From positions 1 through 64,000 of the forward strand of contig NZ_CADEAD010000006.1 of NCBI RefSeq assembly GCF_902825145.1: a stretch of DNA of 64,000 nt, written 5' to 3'. Of this stretch, positions 1 to 10,506 are shown one piece after another (position 1 is the first letter of the stretch; each line of letters opens with the position of its first letter). Both the position numbers and the translations under genes were made by a program. This DNA is from Bartonella phoceensis (lineage in GTDB: Bacteria > Pseudomonadota > Alphaproteobacteria > Rhizobiales > Rhizobiaceae). The notes under the pieces were generated by a model. The model saw only the letters and a list, made by a program, of their open reading frames with translations. It searched no databases and was not told the origin of the DNA.

Positions 1-917
1 CTATCTTGCTAAATAATAAATACAAAAATATATTATATAAAATAATTATAATTGATACTAATTTTATAGAATTATTAAAAGAAAGAAATTGTAAAAACTA
101 TAATTAAAACTATAAATATATTTGTTACAATTAATGAATTTTTAATGTTAAATAAAGTATAATATATAATAATTTATGATTTAATAATATTAATAAAAAC
201 ATACTATATTATATAAAAAATATTAAACATTATACCGTAAAAAATAAAATTATTCTTATAAGTGATTTTTTTATATTTTTTTAAGATAATATTTAGATTT
301 ATAGTATAATTCAAATATATAAATACACATAAACAACAAATTGTATAAAATGGTTCAGAAAATATACATAAAATTTTCAAATTAAAACATGCCATTAAGC
401 CTTTTTTAGCAAGGCCTCTAGACATATGATTACGTCTATAACACTCTATTACTTTAGAGATACACTGCTAAATATTTTTCATATATGAGAGATAACACTC
501 ATAAATCTATATCCTAAACCTACGACAACCCCTCTTGTATAGCTATATCTTTCCTCTCTTCTAATACCTTCAAAAATACCCGCAAACCCCACCAACTATA
601 CCTACAACTGCACCAATCAGCCGCACCTACCTTACTCTTTCAGCGTGCAGAAAGCCTCTAGCTAATCGTTGTCATTATTTGATTTCTACATGCTTTTTAG
701 CACAGCTCTTAGCGCTCTATTGAGCACTTTAGGGATTATTTACCCTATATATGTAAAAAACTATATTTGGACTAATAAACTCTAAGACATCCGACTGTGA
801 TAACAGGATAGACAAAGAGGCGAATACAAGATAAAAATGAAAAAACTTGATGTAGCAAAAAGAACCTCTAGAAATTCAAAAATATTCACACTCCTGAAAT
901 TGTCAGTCCGTAGCATT

Positions 918-965
918 CATACAATAGTGTATGCATTGACATGTGTTAAAATGATTTGATATAAA
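918..965 (+). promoter_or_regulatory. orphan sigma70-like promoter with upstream palindrome
   Basis: TTGACA at 936-941 and TATAAA at 960-965 are separated by 18 bases, close to a vegetative promoter. Immediately upstream is the inverted repeat CATACA-ATAG-TGTATG (918-933), which could be an operator. No intact gene follows on the plus strand, so the promoter may be a leftover from a lost gene. The match is by eye only. Confidence 0.35.
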
Positions 966-1166
966 AAAGAAAAACTAAACTTATCTCGAAAGACCATCTT
1001 CAGTAGAGTCTTCACTATACTGAAATTGAGATTCATTAATTAAAATATATCACTAAAATCAATCCTACTGACAATATGCATCTATAGTAATATTGGAATA
1101 AATATTTCAGCAAAACCATTTTTTATATTGAATAATTTTTAGCTAACAATAATCAACATATCTTAG

Positions 1167-1190
1167 ATCGGCAATGATAGCATTGCCGAT
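1167..1190. terminator. strong hairpin, possible bidirectional terminator
   Basis: ATCGGCAAT (1167-1175) pairs perfectly with ATTGCCGAT (1182-1190) across a 6-base loop. The plus-strand side continues with TTTG and the minus-strand side has no U-run. It lies about 80 bases past the 3' end of the broken minus-strand gene at 1272-1731, so it may end that transcript. Confidence 0.45.
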
Positions 1191-1271
1191 TTGTAATAAA
1201 TAAACTTTATCTATGTTTTGATTAAGAAAGCCATTGTTTTCCTGCTCTCTCTTTTAGTACTTTTTATTAAC

Positions 1272-1731
1272 TTATTTCTTTAAAGATGCACGCGATGCTG
1301 ATGGATGTTTTTGTAAAACTTTTTTCGTTTGCGGACGTTCTCTCTCATTATCAAAATGTGCTAGCAGAGCGCACTCTTGTTTTGTTGTATTACTCACCCC
1401 AAAGGTATCATTATCCATAAACTGATGATATCCTACCATCATTAAATTGGTTAAAAATGAGTCACTTTTCGGAGGTTGTACAAAATAGATCCCTTTTGAA
1501 TCTTGCAATTTATACCGAAAACCCGCTTTTTTCATGCACTCATCAACTGAGGCAAATTCACTTACGTAAAAACCCATAGCTTCAGGAGAAGTATATATTG
1601 ATTCCCAACTACATTTTGACAGAGCTTTTTGGATCGTAGTTTTATCAACATCTGGCTTCTCTCACAATACCAACGTTGATGGGGGAGATTTGTTAATATA
1701 TTCAACTGTGCTTAAGAGCACTATGCCGCAT
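1272..1731 (-). pseudogene. decaying small lipoprotein-like gene (family member A)
   Basis: An open frame of 101 codons starts at 1577, but the same frame continues upstream with coding-like sequence to an in-frame TGA at 1662-1664 and then on to about 1730. There, a Cys preceded by Lys and followed by Gly-Ile-Val-Leu-Leu resembles a disrupted export signal. The 5' end has no usable in-frame start; an ATG at 1731 is out of frame. The protein body contains T-x-I-x-K-A-L followed about 20 residues later by S-V-D-E-C-M-K-K-A-G-F. The plus-strand pseudogene at 2335-2819 has a similar arrangement, so I infer the two are distant paralogues. Function is unknown. A short protein from the internal ATG at 1577 cannot be excluded. 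Confidence 0.5.
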
Positions 1732-2105
1732 TTTTCTCTTCCTTCAATGAATTTAGTTTATTATAAAAACGTTTGTAAGGTTATTAGTATGTTCTATTCT
1801 CATTTTCAAAGGCAGCTTAGAACTGAATTGAAATGATATTTTGAAGAAAAAATCCCCTACAGGCTAGCAAAAATAGGGGTGTGCGAATTATTGGTGATCT
1901 CCATAAGCAAATTTAAGACTTACGGCAATACAGTATTAAAATTTTATTCCTATATTAGCTGTGGCTTGACAGTATACAACGCACTGAATTCCTTAAAACA
2001 TTAAGGCATGCATGGTATAGCAGGCAAAACGAGTGTCTCTATTCTCCAGTCTTTAATGTTGTGTCTATGATAGAAATGTTAAGTTATGTGTATGATAGCA
2101 AATAA

Positions 2106-2261
2106 ATCAGTGTTTGTTTTAGTGGGCATCAAGATGCTTTTGTGATCAGATGGGTTGTTGGCAATGGTTTTTCTTATAAAACAGTTATTATTGGTAATAA
2201 TGCATTGGAAAGCAGCATTCAAAATGATGAGAAGCTTTCTCAATATCCGTATTTGTCTTAA
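2106..2261 (+). pseudogene. short coding remnant, product unknown
   Basis: A 51-codon open frame between two TAA codons has no start codon near its 5' end. Its content (many Asn, Ser, Ile and Val residues, ending Q-Y-P-Y-L-S) reads more like protein than the surrounding AT-rich sequence. It lies about 70 bases upstream of the lipoprotein pseudogene on the same strand and may be the tail of a lost neighbour. I do not recognise the family. Confidence 0.25.
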
Positions 2262-2334
2262 GACACACAAGCAATGCATATAGATATGCTTATAGCTTAT
2301 TTCATCGTGTAGAAATTGATTTAAGGAGGGAAAA

Positions 2335-2819
2335 ATGAAGCAAATTTTGAGATTATAAGCTGGAATAATTTTGTTGATTATGGTCGGATGTCAATTTAAC
2401 AAACCTCCTGCAAGTTCTCTCAGGATGTAGAAGAATTTCGGTGCTGATTTTACTGAGATAAGAAAAGCATTGTTAGAACGTGAAATGCCAACCTCTTATG
2501 AGGTTAACCCAGAAAGCAGTGAGCTAAGCAACAATGCAATAGTAGCCATTGATGCTTTTATGCGCCAATCAGAATTTTACTATAAATATGATGTAGGAGT
2601 GGTTTGGTGTGGAAATCATAAAGCAGAGAATCTTCTCATTTGTCATCCTAGTGCTGTTATACTAAGAAGAGTGTCAAGGAAGCGCTTAAATAGTCCTTTT
2701 TGTAAAAGCATTTAGAACAATATTGCCATAGCGATACAGCAGATTCTGTGCTTCTTATGCTGAATTGGTTAGGACAAATAAGTGATTTTCTAGAATATTC
2801 TGCTATTCTACTACCATAA
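2335..2819 (+). pseudogene. broken small lipoprotein gene (family member B)
   Basis: A strong ribosome binding site (AAGGAGGG) precedes ATG at 2335. The frame reads as a lipoprotein signal: M-K-Q-I-L-R-L, a stop (TAA 2356-2358), then a hydrophobic stretch ending V-G-C, which fits a lipobox. A second in-frame stop (TAG) lies at 2428-2430. The frame then stays open to 2715, and the coding trace continues in another frame to a stop at 2817-2819. The T-E-I-R-K-A-L and A-I-D-A-F-M-R-Q segments match the arrangement in the minus-strand remnant at 1272-1731. Two stops plus a frameshift make a functional product unlikely. Role unknown. Confidence 0.6.
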
Positions 2820-3346
2820 ATTCTAATATGGCAGAGTCAGTTTATGGAAATGCGACACTCTCCATCAAAAATAGCTTGTAAATGCTTCTCTTCCTTAACC
2901 ACTCAATAATGATATCAAGAAAATAATTCTGCCTACGCATGCAAAAGCACAAATGAAGAGATTTATTTGGTATAATCCATAAAAATTCTTAGATTTTTAT
3001 TATTGTATGCTCGATAATTAATTATCATTGCAAATATAGAGTATATTTATATTCTGAAATTGTTCAGAAACAAAACCTCACATATCATTATAGAGAGCAG
3101 TAGCTGCCTAATTTTATATTTGTTATCATGTATATTTAGATAGCTTGATTTACGACATATCAATCAATAAGATTTACTCAATTCTGTTACTGTCTCTGCT
3201 CGATATAATTGAGCAGCAATCATTGACAAGGAAATTCCGTATATCTCTAACACAAATGATGATTGGATAACTATTCCTCATCATAGATAGGCGATATCGA
3301 ATGCCTTTTTCTCTAAAGTCATTAGGTATTTTTCCAAGTTTACCCC
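2820..3346. other. gene-free stretch
   Basis: AT-rich sequence between the lipoprotein remnant and the 3' end of the permease gene. I see no gene, repeat or clear terminator in it. Confidence 0.5.
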
Positions 3347-4735
3347 TTATTCATGTTCTAATGAACTTTGCTTCTTCTTCAAATTATAAAGTCGAAGTGC
3401 ATAAAAACAAACAATAAGCCAAACAATCCAACTAACACCTACAATCAAAACTGGCCGCGTATCGTCAAAAAACCATAGCAAAATAAAAATAAAAACCATA
3501 AACAAAATAGAAAAAATTGATCCTATCGGCCAAAATGGAATTGGAAACTTCAAACTACACTGCACTTCTTTAGACATTTTCAGCCGCATAAAAATTTGCG
3601 AAAGTAAAATCATCATCCAAACGAAAACCGTCGCAAATGTTGCCATTGCTGCAATGAGAAAAAATAGCCCCTCATGGTAAAAATAATTAAGGACGACCCC
3701 AAGAAGAAAAATGATAAAGATTAGTAAAATAACAAAAATTGGTATACCGTTTCTCGATAAATATTGAAACTTTTTCAAAGCATAACCTTCTTGCGATAAC
3801 CCATGTATCATACGACAAGCACCATACATTCCACTATTCATCGCTGAAATAGCCGCTGTAACAACAATAATGTTTAAAATGTTCGCTGCATATGAGATCC
3901 CAAGGTTTTCAAAAATTGAAACAAAAGGACTGTTCATAAAACCAATTTTATTCCAAGGATAAAGGGACATTAAAATAGCTAATGTCATGATATAAAATAA
4001 TAAAATGCGAACTGGAGTAGAATTAATTGCTTTTGAAATTGTTTGATGAGGGTTTTGCACTTCCATTACTGCCATCCCTATGATTTCTATGCCACCAAAA
4101 GCAAAAACAACAACACTAAAGCAAGCTAAAAAACCAAACCAACCATTAGGAAAAATACCACCATTTTCCCATAAATTATGAATAGTTACGGTAGAGGAAT
4201 TTGCACTTGTACCCCAACCAAACAAAATAATTGCTATCCCCAAAACAATCATCGCAACGATAGCGATAATCTTAATGGAAGACAGCCAAAACTCTAGTTC
4301 ACCATATACTTCTACTGCTGCTAAATTAATCCCTGTAATGATCAGTGTAATGCTCAGTGCCCATATCCAAGGTGCAACATTCGGATACCAAAACCCCATA
4401 TAAGTTGCAAAAGCCGTGATATCCGCCAAACCAACAAGAATCATCTCAAATACATATGTCCATCCCGTCAAAAAACCAGCCAACGGTGATATGTAATTTG
4501 CAGCATAACGGGCAAAAGAACCGGGTAGTGGATTATAAATAATCATCTCACCGAGAGCTCGCATAACCATAAAAATAGCTAAACCAGCAATACAGTAGGC
4601 AATTAAAACACTTGGACCAGCGAGCTTAATCGCTTTTGCAGATCCGTAAAAAAGACCTGTACCAATAGCAGAGCCAAAAGCTAAAAAAATAACCTGGCGT
4701 TTGTTAATGCCCCGTTTCAGTTCACTTGTTACCAT
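3347..4735 (-). CDS. APC-superfamily amino-acid permease (ProY/HutT-like)
   Basis: This is an inner-membrane amino-acid/proton symporter of the AAT branch of the APC superfamily, 462 residues long with about 12 hydrophobic segments. The N-terminal G-S-A-I-G-T-G-L-F-Y-G motif in the first membrane helix is the family's substrate-binding signature. The A-L-G-E-M motif follows near residue 62, and E-L-E-F-W occurs near residue 147. The overall pattern is closest to proline- and histidine-type permeases. A ribosome binding site (GAAGGA) sits just before the ATG. Histidine ammonia-lyase lies 1.1 kb away on the same strand, so histidine is a reasonable guess for the substrate, but the family signature does not decide it. 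The gene appears intact. Confidence 0.85.
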   Translation of the reverse strand: MVTSELKRGINKRQVIFLAFGSAIGTGLFYGSAKAIKLAGPSVLIAYCIAGLAIFMVMRALGEMIIYNPLPGSFARYAANYISPLAGFLTGWTYVFEMILVGLADITAFATYMGFWYPNVAPWIWALSITLIITGINLAAVEVYGELEFWLSSIKIIAIVAMIVLGIAIILFGWGTSANSSTVTIHNLWENGGIFPNGWFGFLACFSVVVFAFGGIEIIGMAVMEVQNPHQTISKAINSTPVRILLFYIMTLAILMSLYPWNKIGFMNSPFVSIFENLGISYAANILNIIVVTAAISAMNSGMYGACRMIHGLSQEGYALKKFQYLSRNGIPIFVILLIFIIFLLGVVLNYFYHEGLFFLIAAMATFATVFVWMMILLSQIFMRLKMSKEVQCSLKFPIPFWPIGSIFSILFMVFIFILLWFFDDTRPVLIVGVSWIVWLIVCFYALRLYNLKKKQSSLEHE

Positions 4736-5197
4736 TTTTTTCCTTCTTCACCAAAATGTTAACTAAAACCCATTCTAAAATGCTGGCTTTATAATAGATA
4801 AAGCTCCATATTTCATTCATGAATGTATTAAAAAAGCACCAAACAACGGCCAATCGGATACCCTCTTATCCTAGGCAATGAAAAAATACTTTTACTACGA
4901 ATTATTCAGCCTTTTATAGCATATAATTTTGTATTATTTTGTCTTGATTAAGTGGTAATAAAATTTTTTATAATTGTCATTTAATTCATTTCCATATTCT
5001 CTGATTTTTTGCAAAAAGTGTTCAATTTAATGCAACGCCAATCCTCATGCTTCCTTTTCAATTGATAAAATAGAAGCTTCAAAATGCGTACCACGCTATG
5101 TGAGAATAAGCACGTGAAATTTTTTCTCGATACTTTAAGGAAACTCTCTCTTATTTTTTAGTTCATAATATAAACAAATTATACACCGCAGTATCTA
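4736..5197. other. intergenic stretch upstream of the permease
   Basis: About 460 bases separate the permease start from the hairpin that ends the next minus-strand gene. The permease promoter should be here, but I cannot pick a convincing -35/-10 pair. I see no gene. Confidence 0.4.
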
Positions 5198-5216
5198 AAG
5201 CAATTTTTAATTGCTT
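5198..5216 (-). terminator. hairpin immediately after the small exported protein gene
   Basis: AAGCAATT (5198-5205) and AATTGCTT (5209-5216) form a perfect 8-bp stem with a 3-base loop, starting 2 bases past the stop codon at 5219. There is no U-run after it. Its position supports 5219 as the true 3' end of the 120-codon gene. Confidence 0.4.
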
Positions 5217-5218
5217 CA

Positions 5219-5581
5219 TCAATGATAAAGTGAATCTCGCCAGTTTTCAAAGGCTCGAAAAAGTGCATCCGCAGCACGCTTCTTAAGAACTTCAAATGTC
5301 TTAAATGCAATTTTTCCAAGAAAAAGAGAGATTGCAATAAAAATAGTCTTTTCAGCCTTCGGTCCAATAATAGATCCATCCCTTCTGCTAGTATTTTGAC
5401 CTGAAACACTAATGAATGCTTGATTTGTTGCTTGAACAAAAATATCTTTCTCTTGTGCAACCATGGCAATGAAAATATCCTCTTGAAAGTTACCTCTCCA
5501 AAGATTTGCATTAATCTCTACAACTTGCAAAAAACAAAAAACAACCGTCATTAAAATACGTAATGTACTGTTTTTAAACAT
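5219..5581 (-). CDS. small exported protein of unknown function
   Basis: The 120-residue product begins with a basic-hydrophobic stretch ending V-E-I-N-A-N at about residue 26, which looks like a Sec signal peptide. A second hydrophobic segment (roughly residues 78-92) is followed by a Lys/Arg- and Ala-rich tail, so it may be periplasmic or membrane-attached. I recognise no family. A second frame (5179-5511) is open over almost the same DNA, but its Leu/Phe/Lys-rich product looks like a shadow. A ribosome binding site (GGGGAAAG) stands before the start, and the hairpin just after the stop supports this frame. It stands alone between the permease and hutH. Confidence 0.5.
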   Translation of the reverse strand: MFKNSTLRILMTVVFCFLQVVEINANLWRGNFQEDIFIAMVAQEKDIFVQATNQAFISVSGQNTSRRDGSIIGPKAEKTIFIAISLFLGKIAFKTFEVLKKRAADALFRAFENWRDSLYH

Positions 5582-5869
5582 TTCTTTCCCCTTTGTTTTG
5601 ATTTAAAAATACAAAAAAATAAATACAAAACTCATAAAGTATCTAAAAAGACAAGAAGAATAGATAATAAAACTGTTAGATATACTGGATATAACACACT
5701 TTCATAAGAGGAAAAATATAATGTGCATTAATACCCCAATACATATCAGCAAATAAGTAAGCACATATTTATTTCATTATTCAAAATATCACTAATTCCA
5801 CAAATTTTGTACGAGGAAACTCCAAAATTAAATCTCTCTCCTTCCTCATTGATCTCAAAATAAATAATA

Positions 5870-7408
5870 TTATTCATGTTCTAGTTTAGGAAAAATTCCT
5901 TCCGGCAAAACGGATAATAATTGCCCTTCACGCACCAGCATATGCCCTTTATGAAGATCTGGAGCCATGTAGCGATCTCCCTTAAGAGTATCAATATTTT
6001 TACGTAGTTGCTTTATAACAGACTGCAAAAAGAAACTTGTTTTTAAAGGCGCACGATATTCAATTCCTTGTGCTGCAACAAGCGTTTCAATGCCAATAAT
6101 AGTAAAAAGATTTTCACTCATTGCCAATAATCGACGGGCACCATGGCAAGCCATTGAAACGTGATCTTCCTGATTTGCTGAAGTTGGTGTTGAATCAACT
6201 GAAGCAGGATGGGCCATTTGTTTATTCTCAGACATTAAAGCAGCTGCAGTTACTTCAGAAATCATAAAACCTGAATTAAGACCTGCGTTTTGTGCTAAAA
6301 AAGCTGGAAGCCCATAAGAAACTGCTGGATCAACCATAAGGGCAATCCGTCTTTGAGAAAGAGAACCTATTTCACATAAAGCAAGAGCGATTTGATCAGC
6401 AGCAAATGCTACAGGTTCAGCATGAAAATTTCCACCTGATATAACCTCACCATTACTTAAAATCAATGGATTATCTGTGACTGCATTTGCTTCAATAATA
6501 AGTGTTTTGGCTGCTGCGATAAGAATATCAAAACATGCACCCATAACTTGTGGTTGGCAGCGTATACAGTAAGGATCTTGTACACGATCATCACCACGAA
6601 AATGTGCAGCCCGAATTCCCGAATCCTCTAAAAGCTTTTCTAATGTTCGCGATACAGCAATCTGCCCATAATGCCCCCGTAAAATATGGATATCAGGATG
6701 AAATGGTGCTGTTGACCCCATAATAGCATCTGTTGTCAATGCACCTGAAAGGAGTCCACCACACAATGCCCGATAACTATGGAAAAGACCTGCAAGAGCA
6801 AGTGCTGTCGATGTTTGAGTACCATTGATAAGAGCTAGACCTTCTTTTGCTTCTAAAATAATAGGAGACAATCCCGCCTTCTCTAGAGCTGCTGCCCCGT
6901 TCATACGAACGTTTTGAAAGAATGCTTCCCCCTCTCCCATCATAACGGCAGCCATGTGAGAAAGTGGTGCAAGGTCACCTGATGCACCAACAGACCCCTT
7001 TTCAGGAATAACAGGAATAACACCTTTTGCAAGCATATCCTCTAGCAAATGTACCAACTCTAAACGAACACCAGAAGCCCCTCGCCCTAGAGAAAGAAGC
7101 TTCAAGGTCATCATTAAACGCACAATATTTTCAGCTAAAGGCTCTCCCACACCACAACAATGTGATAAAATAAGATTCCTTTGTAAAATAGCGACATCAT
7201 TTGCATCGATTTTAATTGAAGCCAATTTTCCAAAACCAGTATTAATGCCATAAACTGGCTTGCTTCTAGCAGCAATTTCAGCAATACGCTCTGCTCCCCT
7301 TCTGATAGCTAAATGCGTATTGCTGTGAAGTTTGCTCACTTCACCGTTGAAATAAATATCCTCAAGTTCACTAAGTGTTGCCTCACCCGGTTTTAGTATA
7401 ATAGGCAT
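5870..7408 (-). CDS. hutH: histidine ammonia-lyase
   Basis: Cytoplasmic enzyme that deaminates L-histidine to urocanate and ammonia, the first step of histidine degradation. The 512-residue length is normal for the family. The [12 protein letters not shown] segment places Ala142-Ser143-Gly144, the tripeptide that cyclises into the MIO prosthetic group, at the classical position. Other active-site segments are visible: Y-G-I-N-T-G-F-G (residues 53-60) and the G-G-N-F-H region. No hutU, hutI, hutG or hutC lies in the window, so the rest of the pathway is elsewhere or missing. The nearby permease may supply substrate. The reading frame is intact. Confidence 0.95.
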   Translation of the reverse strand: MPIILKPGEATLSELEDIYFNGEVSKLHSNTHLAIRRGAERIAEIAARSKPVYGINTGFGKLASIKIDANDVAILQRNLILSHCCGVGEPLAENIVRLMMTLKLLSLGRGASGVRLELVHLLEDMLAKGVIPVIPEKGSVGASGDLAPLSHMAAVMMGEGEAFFQNVRMNGAAALEKAGLSPIILEAKEGLALINGTQTSTALALAGLFHSYRALCGGLLSGALTTDAIMGSTAPFHPDIHILRGHYGQIAVSRTLEKLLEDSGIRAAHFRGDDRVQDPYCIRCQPQVMGACFDILIAAAKTLIIEANAVTDNPLILSNGEVISGGNFHAEPVAFAADQIALALCEIGSLSQRRIALMVDPAVSYGLPAFLAQNAGLNSGFMISEVTAAALMSENKQMAHPASVDSTPTSANQEDHVSMACHGARRLLAMSENLFTIIGIETLVAAQGIEYRAPLKTSFFLQSVIKQLRKNIDTLKGDRYMAPDLHKGHMLVREGQLLSVLPEGIFPKLEHE

Positions 7409-9249
7409 AATTTTCTTTCTCGTTTATAAATGTAATATTCAGCATCATTTACTTTTCTATAAAATAAAAAAGGTATGTTTATTCTCTTATAAGAATTAAA
7501 ATTGATCAGATAAAAAAAATGCTGTTCACTGTTTTTTTAATGCATCATAGCACAATCGATCATTTGCTTTTTTAAAACGTCCCTTTACAACTCAAGATGA
7601 GATATGATTTTTTATTATTTAAAGAATTTGTCTTGTATTTTCTGTGTTATGAATCCCCCTTAAGATAATAAAAAATTTAGTAAATTCAGTTATTTTAAAA
7701 TATAAATAAAAAACTTTTACTGTTACTGCACTCATCGATAATACAAATAATACTTAAATTATAATTAAATATTAGTTAAAACAACTATTTCTATAATAAA
7801 AGTATCTACAATGATATGTATTCAAAAGCATTTATAATTTTTTTCTTTATAAATGTTGTTGAGGTGCATTATGGCAGGCAATATAAATCAGTGTAATAAA
7901 CTTTGCCAAAAATACATTAATAAAAATTGTGAAAATTTAGAATATTTTAAAAATATCAATCCGCTTATAATACCTTACAGAATATGCCGATAATCAGTTA
8001 TAGAAATAACTAACAATATCACTAATGAATCTCTAGAGTTTGAAATTTTAAAATATTATCATATGGTGCGTGTATTGGTATAATATAGAACAACTTTTCT
8101 TCATAGAAAAATTTTTGTATTCTGCAAATGGCCCTCACCAAAAAAGCAAACTATTCATACGTAAGATATGATAACATGTAATAAGATTGCTTATTTTAGC
8201 AATAAAAGACAAGGTGTGTTCCCACATATATTGTATTATAATTCCTAAAGAAATATCAGATCACTAACGATATAGTATTATTTTAAAATATGGCAGCAGT
8301 ATTTTAGAAGTACAATATATATCTTTAACAAGTGAAAAAAATATCTAAGAATCTGTTAACATGAAATATGTATATTATGTCTTCTTATTTCTCATTACAG
8401 ATAAATAAATAGTTTTAACCTAAAAAACTTTATATTTTGATTAAATAATCTATTAAAAATATTAACAAAAATCTACAGATAAATAAGAAAATACAGTTAT
8501 TTTTGGTTTTTTACATCATAAGTATTGTAAATCAATAAATGATTATACTGTTTTATAGAAGTGTTATATGCTTATTTTACTACATTTTACATAGCTTTAT
8601 AATAACCGGTTATTTTTGGCATTTATTATTCAAAACTGTTTTGGCCTGTATGTGTAAAAACATCATCATAAATAGCACGTAGCAAATTTTTTGCACACAA
8701 ATCATTGTTTCTTATCTGTAACACTGTCTGCACGGCCCATACCACCTTTAAACATAATCACCTTGTAAACAAAGCTATTCGGTACAGTCATCAACAAGCT
8801 TCTTTACATCTTCTACAATTAAACAAAGGCACTTGGCATACTATTTCCTATTGCCAACCATTGAATGAGATTAATGGAAAAAATCGTATGAAAAATATAA
8901 ACTGATACCGCTCTATGCATAATTTTCACGAAATATTCTCTTAGGCGAATAATAACAAACATCCCTACTCCACTACGGAAAGAAATGAAAATATTTAAAA
9001 TATAACTTTTAGATTTTAATCCATTACTGAAAAACAAAGTAAAATAGCCTCATGTGATATATTCTTCCCCGTTACCTAAATATTCAAAGTACTCAACAGG
9101 AAAAATCACACAAACAGAAGAAATTACTTCTCTAAAACTATTTGATTATACTGTATACGATTTAATAAGAAAATCTAATAAGCATTTTAATAAAATATCC
9201 TCACCTTTTCCAGGATATGATTTACAAAAATGATACGAGAAGGAACTAT
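7409..9249. other. 1.8-kb gene-poor stretch
   Basis: The AT-rich sequence between hutH and the tRNA gene contains no convincing gene. A 40-codon frame starting at ATG 7871 has only a weak ribosome binding site and no recognisable product. Frames at 8705-8905 and 8819-9037 overlap on opposite strands and look like chance. A 14-base perfect palindrome (AATAACCGGTTATT) lies at 8601-8614. The hutH promoter should be near the left end. Confidence 0.5.
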
Positions 9250-9326
9250 TGGTGCACCCGACAGAATTCGAATCTGTGACCTCTGCCTTCGGAGGGCAGC
9301 GCTCTATCCAACTGAGCTACGGGTGC
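9250..9326 (-). tRNA. tRNA-Arg (anticodon CCG)
   Basis: On the minus strand the 77-base sequence folds as a full cloverleaf. The acceptor stem GCACCCG pairs with CGGGTGC, the D arm carries AGCTCAGTTGGATAGAGC, the anticodon stem CTGCC/GGCAG encloses CTCCGAA, and the T arm contains TTCGAAT. The anticodon CCG reads the arginine codon CGG. The 3' CCA is encoded in the DNA. It has no adjacent integrase or direct repeat that would mark a phage attachment site. Confidence 0.97.
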
Positions 9327-9582
9327 TTACAACCAAACAGAGATCTTTTAACTGATCATAATCTCAGCTTCAATGATGAATTATCATTCTTTAAAAAAAT
9401 ACTCAGTTATGGTTTTATGTTACTATGCAGTTTTTTCTCTTATCCTGCTACGAGACATTCCATTAAAATAGATTACTTTTCACATATAACGCTTTTTCCT
9501 ACAAAAACAGTTTTTATATACGGCTTCAAAATTACTCCCAAATAGGTTAAAAAATAAGTTGTGAATATCAGGATAATTTTCA

Positions 9583-10356
9583 ATGATTACATTACCAAAC
9601 CGCTTTCATTTTATTTCTTCCGAAACTGAGTCAGCTATTAAAGCTACTAATAAATTAATTTCCGTTTATGGTCATTCTCCTCTGGAAGAAGCTGACGTTG
9701 TTATTGCAATAGGCGGCGATGGAACAATGTTACAAATAGTACGAGACGTTATGAACACTGGAAAACCTATTTACGGCATGAATCAAGGTTCTGTAGGATT
9801 TCTTATGAATGAATTCCATGAACAGAAATTGCCAAATCGTATTGCTGTCGCACATAAAAAAGAAATTCATCCTCTACGCATGATTGCTAAAGACGAATGT
9901 CAAAGAACTATTGAAGCGCTAGCAATCAATGAAGTCTCCCTTTTTCGTCAATCTTATCAAGCAGCGAAAATTCGTATTAACATTGATGACAATATACGTA
10001 TGGAACAATTAAGTTGCGATGGTATTCTTGTTGCCACACCAGCAGGATCTACTGCCTATAATTTATCAGCACAAGGACCTATTTTGCCCCTCATGGCACC
10101 ACTTATGGCACTTACTCCTGTTAGTCCCTTTCGCCCTCGGCGCTGGCACGGAGCATTGCTTCCAAATACAGCAATCATACGCTTTGATATGCTCGAACCT
10201 GAAAAACGCCCTGTAAATGCTGCAGCTGATAATGTTGAAGTTAAATCTGTTACTTCCGTTACTATTTCAACAGCAACGGAAGTAACAGCCTCAATCCTTT
10301 TTGACTCTAACCACTCATGGGATGAACGTATTTTATCAGAACAATTTCGCTATTAA
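9583..10356 (+). CDS. nadK: NAD kinase
   Basis: Phosphorylates NAD+ to NADP+ using ATP or polyphosphate in the cytoplasm; it is the only route to NADP. The 257-residue length is typical of alphaproteobacterial enzymes. The signature G-G-D-G-T at residues 44-48 includes the catalytic Asp. The second conserved block (S-C-D-G-I-L-V-A-T-P-A-G-S-T-A-Y) lies near residues 145-160, with N-E-V-S upstream of it. The gene precedes the RNA helicase by 150 bases on the same strand. NAD synthetase (nadE) is encoded 3 kb away on the other strand, so two late NAD(P) steps are near neighbours. Confidence 0.95.
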   Translation: MITLPNRFHFISSETESAIKATNKLISVYGHSPLEEADVVIAIGGDGTMLQIVRDVMNTGKPIYGMNQGSVGFLMNEFHEQKLPNRIAVAHKKEIHPLRMIAKDECQRTIEALAINEVSLFRQSYQAAKIRINIDDNIRMEQLSCDGILVATPAGSTAYNLSAQGPILPLMAPLMALTPVSPFRPRRWHGALLPNTAIIRFDMLEPEKRPVNAAADNVEVKSVTSVTISTATEVTASILFDSNHSWDERILSEQFRY

Positions 10357-10506
10357 TGATTATATTATACTTTTCTATGTGTATATGGCTGTTATAGTTG
10401 ACTTTTTTGTGAAAGCACCTTACCCCTCTAAAATAGTTTAAAATACTTAATTTCACAAATAGTTCGAATAGCGAAATTAAAATCGCAGAGCAATTGATAG
10501 AAAAAA

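Larger units (their letters stand above)
1..1271. other. AT-rich stretch without an intact gene
   Basis: No open frame here combines a ribosome binding site, a reasonable start and coding-like composition. The first 400 bases are extremely AT-rich. Bases 440-760 are more GC-rich and may be old coding sequence, but every frame is interrupted and I recognise no product. A consensus-like promoter and a strong hairpin lie within the stretch and are listed separately. The picture is of a decayed accessory region. Confidence 0.6.

Noticed and set aside
204..425. 73-codon minus-strand frame near the left edge
   Set aside because: Very AT-rich, hydrophobic low-complexity product without a ribosome binding site; such frames arise by chance in this composition.
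5179..5511. 110-codon frame overlapping the small exported protein
   Set aside because: The Leu/Phe/Lys-rich product has no signal or motif, and the 120-codon frame has the signal peptide and a 3' hairpin.
9249..9545. 98-codon plus-strand frame
   Set aside because: It runs antisense through the tRNA-Arg gene, so the first part is tRNA sequence and not protein.
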